DNA of 64,000 nucleotides from Asticcacaulis machinosus (GTDB lineage: Bacteria > Pseudomonadota > Alphaproteobacteria > Caulobacterales > Caulobacteraceae): the NCBI RefSeq assembly GCF_028550435.1, contig NZ_JAQQKV010000001.1:620001-684000 (forward strand), in the 5' to 3' direction. The notes beneath the pieces are model-generated. The model worked only from the letters and a program-made list of their open reading frames with translations. It was not told the DNA's origin and made no database searches. Made by a program: the position numbers and the translations under genes. Each line of letters opens with the position of its first letter. The first letter of the stretch is position 1. Of the stretch, positions 61,186-64,000 are shown piece after piece.

Positions 61186-62508
61186 GTGATCGCGGTGCCA
61201 TATCTAACCAATCTACAGATCGTCCACGCCATCAAGCGGGTGGCCCAAACTGCAAAGCAGGAGAACCTTGTCGACGGCGAAGGTCGTGGGACTGGTCGTC
61301 TTCTTCTCTGCATCAAACTCATGCCATCGCGCGTTACGACCGATTGGATGGCGCAGCAGTACCGGGATGGCAAACGCGTAAAGCGCAAGATTGGCACATA
61401 CCCGACAATGACACTTGCAGAAGCCCGCGAGGTATTCTCGCGGGACTATGCCAAGGTCATTGAAAAAGGTCAGAGCATAAAAATAGCAATGGACACTCGG
61501 GCGGGTTCGGTCGAAGACCTCTTCGCTGGGTACGTCTCGCATCTAAAAGAGGCGAACAAAACCTCTTGGTCGCAGATCGAGTACACACTTGGTAAGGTCG
61601 CCGTTCTGTTGGGAGCGAAGCGACCAGCACGAGACATCGAGGCCGAGGATATCATCGCAGCAATCCGGCCCATATATCTCCGTGGTAAGCGTTCAATGGC
61701 CGACCACGTAAGAAGTCATGTGCGGTCTGCCTATAGCTGGGGGCTCAAATCCGAGCACGACTATCGATCGACCTCTGCGCGAAGATTTCATCTAAAGGGC
61801 AATCCAGCCGCCACCATACCGACAGAGCCGAAAGTAGTTGGAAGCCGGTGGTTGAACGAGGACGAATTTGTGAGGCTGTTCCGCTGGCTCGAATGCCCGG
61901 ACACCCCTGTTCATCCGCCTTACACTCGCGCGACGCGGGTCATCATGCTGACGGGCCAGCGGGTTGAAGAAATTGCGCGGTTGCACATTTCGCAATGGGA
62001 TAGCTCCGAGCGCATCATTGATTGGTCCAAAACGAAGAACAACCGACCTCACGCGATCCCGGTGCCTCCCCTCGCCGCAGAATTGCTTGACGACATAATC
62101 CCGAACGAATTCGGCTGGCTATTTCCTTCGCAGTTCGACCCATCGCGCCCTGTGACAGCAGGTACACTTTACAGCTTCACTTGGCGTCAGCGGGAACGTG
62201 GTGTCATCCCATATGCGTCGAACCGAGATCTACGACGGACTTGGAAAACCTTGGCAGGGAAAGCGGGCATATCGAAGGAAATTCGGGACCGAATCCAAAA
62301 TCACGCTCTCCAGGACGTGAGTTCGAAAAACTACGACCGGTGGACGTACATGCCTGAAAAGCGGAAAGCTATGGACGTCTGGAATGCGTTTGTCGTTGAT
62401 ATGCTTAGACAGCCACCTCAGTCGCCTATGGAGCCCCTTGACAATGAGCTTAGCCCAAACATGGTCCAATTGATCGATTTCGACGAAGCGAGGTCCCGCC
62501 TTCGGTGA
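61186..62508 (+). CDS. Tyrosine-type site-specific integrase
   Basis: A 440-residue integrase of the P4-like form with an N-terminal arm-binding part (DUF4102-like: RKIGTYPTMTLAEAREVF) and a SAM-like core domain. Catalytic residues: Arg in MLTGQRVEEIARLH, Lys in WSKTKNNRPHAIPVP, Arg in NRDLRRTWKTLAG, His in IQNHALQDV and Tyr in SSKNYDRWTYM. The His usually found in the HxxR box is Arg here (RDLR). The start is a GTG at 61186. It is the first gene of the element, the usual place next to the attachment site. Confidence 0.93.
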   Translation: MIAVPYLTNLQIVHAIKRVAQTAKQENLVDGEGRGTGRLLLCIKLMPSRVTTDWMAQQYRDGKRVKRKIGTYPTMTLAEAREVFSRDYAKVIEKGQSIKIAMDTRAGSVEDLFAGYVSHLKEANKTSWSQIEYTLGKVAVLLGAKRPARDIEAEDIIAAIRPIYLRGKRSMADHVRSHVRSAYSWGLKSEHDYRSTSARRFHLKGNPAATIPTEPKVVGSRWLNEDEFVRLFRWLECPDTPVHPPYTRATRVIMLTGQRVEEIARLHISQWDSSERIIDWSKTKNNRPHAIPVPPLAAELLDDIIPNEFGWLFPSQFDPSRPVTAGTLYSFTWRQRERGVIPYASNRDLRRTWKTLAGKAGISKEIRDRIQNHALQDVSSKNYDRWTYMPEKRKAMDVWNAFVVDMLRQPPQSPMEPLDNELSPNMVQLIDFDEARSRLR

Positions 62509-62574
62509 CATCTCCACGGTCAAAATAGAGAACCAAGCCACCCATTTTCGGTTCTTTGTCCAGAGGAGTTACCA

Positions 62575-62919
62575 ATGAAAAATTCCACAACCACCGCCCA
62601 GCACGACGAAAGAGGCTGCGGTGCTGTTCAGCCTCTCCCCCCAGACCTTCGAAAAATGCGCATAAGCGGTCGCGGCCCGGTCTACTCTAAAGTTTGCAAG
62701 CACTTACGCTACAGGCGCGCCGCGCTTGATACGTGGTTCGAGTCAGGATCACGTACCCGTATTTACGAAGATGGAGCCTGGCGTGCGCTAGAGACACTGG
62801 AGATTAGAATGCCAGAATATTTGCCGAAGTCAGATAACGTGAAACGTACGGGCATGAAGAAATGGAATTCCTGTGCAACCCGTATGCTGGCAAAAAGAGG
62901 AGATCGTCTTGCCGCATAA
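62575..62919 (+). pseudogene. Helix-turn-helix (AlpA/excisionase-like) gene with two compensating frameshifts
   Basis: In the open frame the protein begins MKNSTTTAQH and, from about residue 28, reads KMRISGRGPVYSKVCKHLRY with RRAALDTWFES, a typical HTH_17-type end. The stretch in between (DERGCGAVQPLPPDLR) is not family-like. In the neighbouring frame the same bases give TTKEAAVLFSLSPQTFEK, which is exactly the expected first half. So one indel near 62602-62610 and a lost A in an A5 run (62652-62656) cancel each other. The product would have a scrambled first half of the DNA-binding domain. GAGGAG stands before the ATG. Confidence 0.75.
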
Positions 62920-63073
62920 GAGACCCTATTTCAAAAAATATGTGTGGCAGACGATTCTCGTCGCCTGCCTGATCGGGGGCGCGGTCGTCCCTTTCGTTTC
63001 CAAACCCAATCCATGGTGGCTGTTGTTTGGCGTGGGAGCGATTGTCTTACACTTTCTAGCGCCCAAGAATTAG
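62909..63073 (+). CDS. Small membrane protein in the element
   Basis: A 54-residue protein (MPHKRPYFKKYVWQTILVAC start) with two hydrophobic segments (about residues 13-29 and 33-50) and a Pro-Asn turn between them. I chose the TTG at 62909 because AGAGGAG lies six bases upstream. It overlaps the end of the previous gene by eleven bases. Function unknown; small two-helix proteins are common in conjugative elements. Confidence 0.55.
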   Translation: MPHKRPYFKKYVWQTILVACLIGGAVVPFVSKPNPWWLLFGVGAIVLHFLAPKN

Positions 63074-63170
63074 CCGTCGTCGGCGCCGTTGAGACGGACA
63101 ACTGATAACCCGAAAAACGATGGACCCAATCCATAAATGTGTATGATATGGTTGGGATAGGAGAACAGAT

Positions 63171-63434
63171 ATGGCAATCGCGGTTGATATAGCAGACCGG
63201 CTCTACGATTACACTGACGAGGAAAAAGCGGCTGAAGCTGTAGCGTTGTTCCAATTGCAGAACAATTTGGATGACCACGCGTTGATCGCCTTGTGGGAAG
63301 ACGAAAGGAATCCGAAACGCGTAGAATTGGAAAGATCCATTTTCGAGGCGGTCGATACCAATGGATCGGCCAAACGAGCCGAAGAAACCATTCCGGCGGG
63401 CATTTCTCTCGTGATCGAGACGGAGGGTGCCTAA
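63171..63434 (+). CDS. Hypothetical 87-residue acidic protein in the element
   Basis: An acidic, probably helical protein (MAIAVDIADRLYDYTDEEKA start, EDERNPKRVELERSIFEAVD later) with no motif that I know. GGAGAA precedes the ATG at five bases, which supports it as a gene. It stands 97 bases after the small membrane protein and is convergent with the RepB/ParB-type gene. Confidence 0.6.
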   Translation: MAIAVDIADRLYDYTDEEKAAEAVALFQLQNNLDDHALIALWEDERNPKRVELERSIFEAVDTNGSAKRAEETIPAGISLVIETEGA

Positions 63435-63470
63435 GATCCGACGTCCGCTGGAAATCCTCCCAGGTCACAA

Positions 63471-64000
63471 CTACTTCTGCAAGCCATCGGCCGCAATCGG
63501 CGAAAGCGTGGTCATATCGCTGACCTTCTGAAACTGACGCAGTATCTCCGGCTGGTGCAACCCTAAATATCGCACGATGCGAGCGTTTCCCAGAAGTGTA
63601 CCAAGGTAGCCACGGGCCAGGGTCAGGTTTAGAACGTCCCTTCCATAGGTCTCCTCAACCAACCTGAACTCCCGCTGCAACCCCTCCATCTCGGATTCCA
63701 TACGGGCCATCTGTGCGTCGTCGAGCCCCTTTATTTTCTTTGGTCGGTCAGGATGCACAAGATGCGCCTTCGGCGTGGCGGCGAGCAATGCCTTCGCATA
63801 AGTCGTCGTATATGTGTCGGCGTCATTCATGAGGGTCGCGGTTTCGATCTGACGCAAGGCTGTCATTTTCCTTAGAATGGGAAAGACCTTCGGTGCGACG
63901 AATTTGTCCTTCAGAAGGTCTGCGGCCTCCGGGCAAATACCCATAAGTAGATTTCGGATTTCAGCGATCTTGCGGATATCCAGGTTCAGTACCTCCGAAA
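63471..64000 (-). CDS. ParB-type partition protein with RepB C-terminal domain (partial)
   Basis: The visible part is the C-terminal 176 residues of a longer protein whose start is beyond the window. It reads EVLNLDIRKIAEIRNLLMGI, then CPEAADLLKDKFVAPKVFPI, YAKALLAATPKAHLVHPDRP and DVLNLTLARGYLGTLLGNAR. This is the plasmid partition RepB domain, which in full proteins follows a ParB/Srx nuclease-like N-terminus. Such proteins occur in plasmids and in integrated elements of alphaproteobacteria and bind DNA. It runs towards the integrase side of the element. An ATG at 63944 is internal, since the frame stays open to the edge. Confidence 0.82.
   Translation of the reverse strand, partial: SEVLNLDIRKIAEIRNLLMGICPEAADLLKDKFVAPKVFPILRKMTALRQIETATLMNDADTYTTTYAKALLAATPKAHLVHPDRPKKIKGLDDAQMARMESEMEGLQREFRLVEETYGRDVLNLTLARGYLGTLLGNARIVRYLGLHQPEILRQFQKVSDMTTLSPIAADGLQK

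Larger units (their letters stand above)
61016..64000 (+). mobile_element. Integrated element in radC (left part, runs off the window)
   Basis: It starts at the break in radC and holds, so far, a tyrosine integrase (reading away from the radC junction), a defective helix-turn-helix gene, two small genes and a RepB/ParB-type gene. The likely left attachment site overlaps the radC codons for VHNH (GTCCACAACCAC, 61004-61015). The right end is outside the window, so size and type (integrative conjugative element, prophage or genomic island) are open. Confidence 0.75.

Noticed and set aside
1..64000. CRISPR arrays, rRNA genes, tmRNA, known riboswitches
   Set aside because: No regularly spaced direct repeats and no recognisable rRNA, tmRNA or riboswitch core were seen by eye. 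A covariance-model search would be needed to exclude weak cases.

Overview
This window is chromosomal DNA of an alphaproteobacterium of the Caulobacteraceae, most like Asticcacaulis. I judge this from gene content and protein style, not from a database search. The pointers are a flagellin locus with three flagellin genes next to flaF, flbT, a FlaEY-like gene and TPR-glycosyltransferases of the FlmG type; sigma-54 promoters in front of two flagellins; a GyrA with Ala and Met at the quinolone hot spots; and a generally GC-rich housekeeping background.

Layout. Positions 1-15,100 hold housekeeping genes: guaB (cut by the window start), rlmE, a cytoplasmic cyclophilin, queA and tgt (both queuosine synthesis), tRNA-Lys, hspQ, a Ppx/GppA phosphatase and the gyrA-coaD-cyclophilin set on the minus strand. 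Among them lie small unknown genes, including a pair encoding cysteine-rich secreted proteins. Positions 15,200-22,000 hold a complete RND efflux operon (adaptor, pump, outer-membrane lipoprotein) with a divergent TetR repressor and a 22-bp operator between them. Positions 22,000-25,800 hold a glycosyltransferase coupled to a polysaccharide deacetylase, then ssb and two envelope proteins of unknown function.

Positions 25,900-37,100 form the flagellar filament locus: FlaEY-like protein, a divergent flagellin, FlaG, two close flagellins, FlaF, FlbT, and two tandem FlmG-like TPR-glycosyltransferases pointing the other way. Two flagellins have -24/-12 promoters, paired upstream palindromes that resemble FlbD ftr sites, and 5' leaders with short hairpins that each expose an AAAAU loop. 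The third flagellin leader has a similar hairpin. FlbT is known in Caulobacter to bind flagellin leaders, so these hairpins are a concrete candidate recognition code, and they are the signal I find most interesting here.

Positions 37,100-60,400 return to housekeeping: universal stress protein, an HD hydrolase with an NrtR-like regulator, an envelope operon with a 30-residue membrane microprotein, ppdK, glyQS, an AmpG-like permease, argS, ispH-rnhA, gamma carbonic anhydrase, phoH, tRNA-Leu, an M28 peptidase, a CinA-like protein, sfsA and map. In front of phoH lies a likely small RNA with a CCUCCUCCC anti-Shine-Dalgarno stretch and its own terminator.

From about 61,016 to the end is an integrated mobile element. 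It has cut radC right after its VHNH residues and carries a tyrosine integrase, a frameshifted helix-turn-helix gene, two small genes and a RepB/ParB-type partition protein that runs off the window. Three copies of a composite inverted repeat and one divergent relative are scattered in intergenic DNA.
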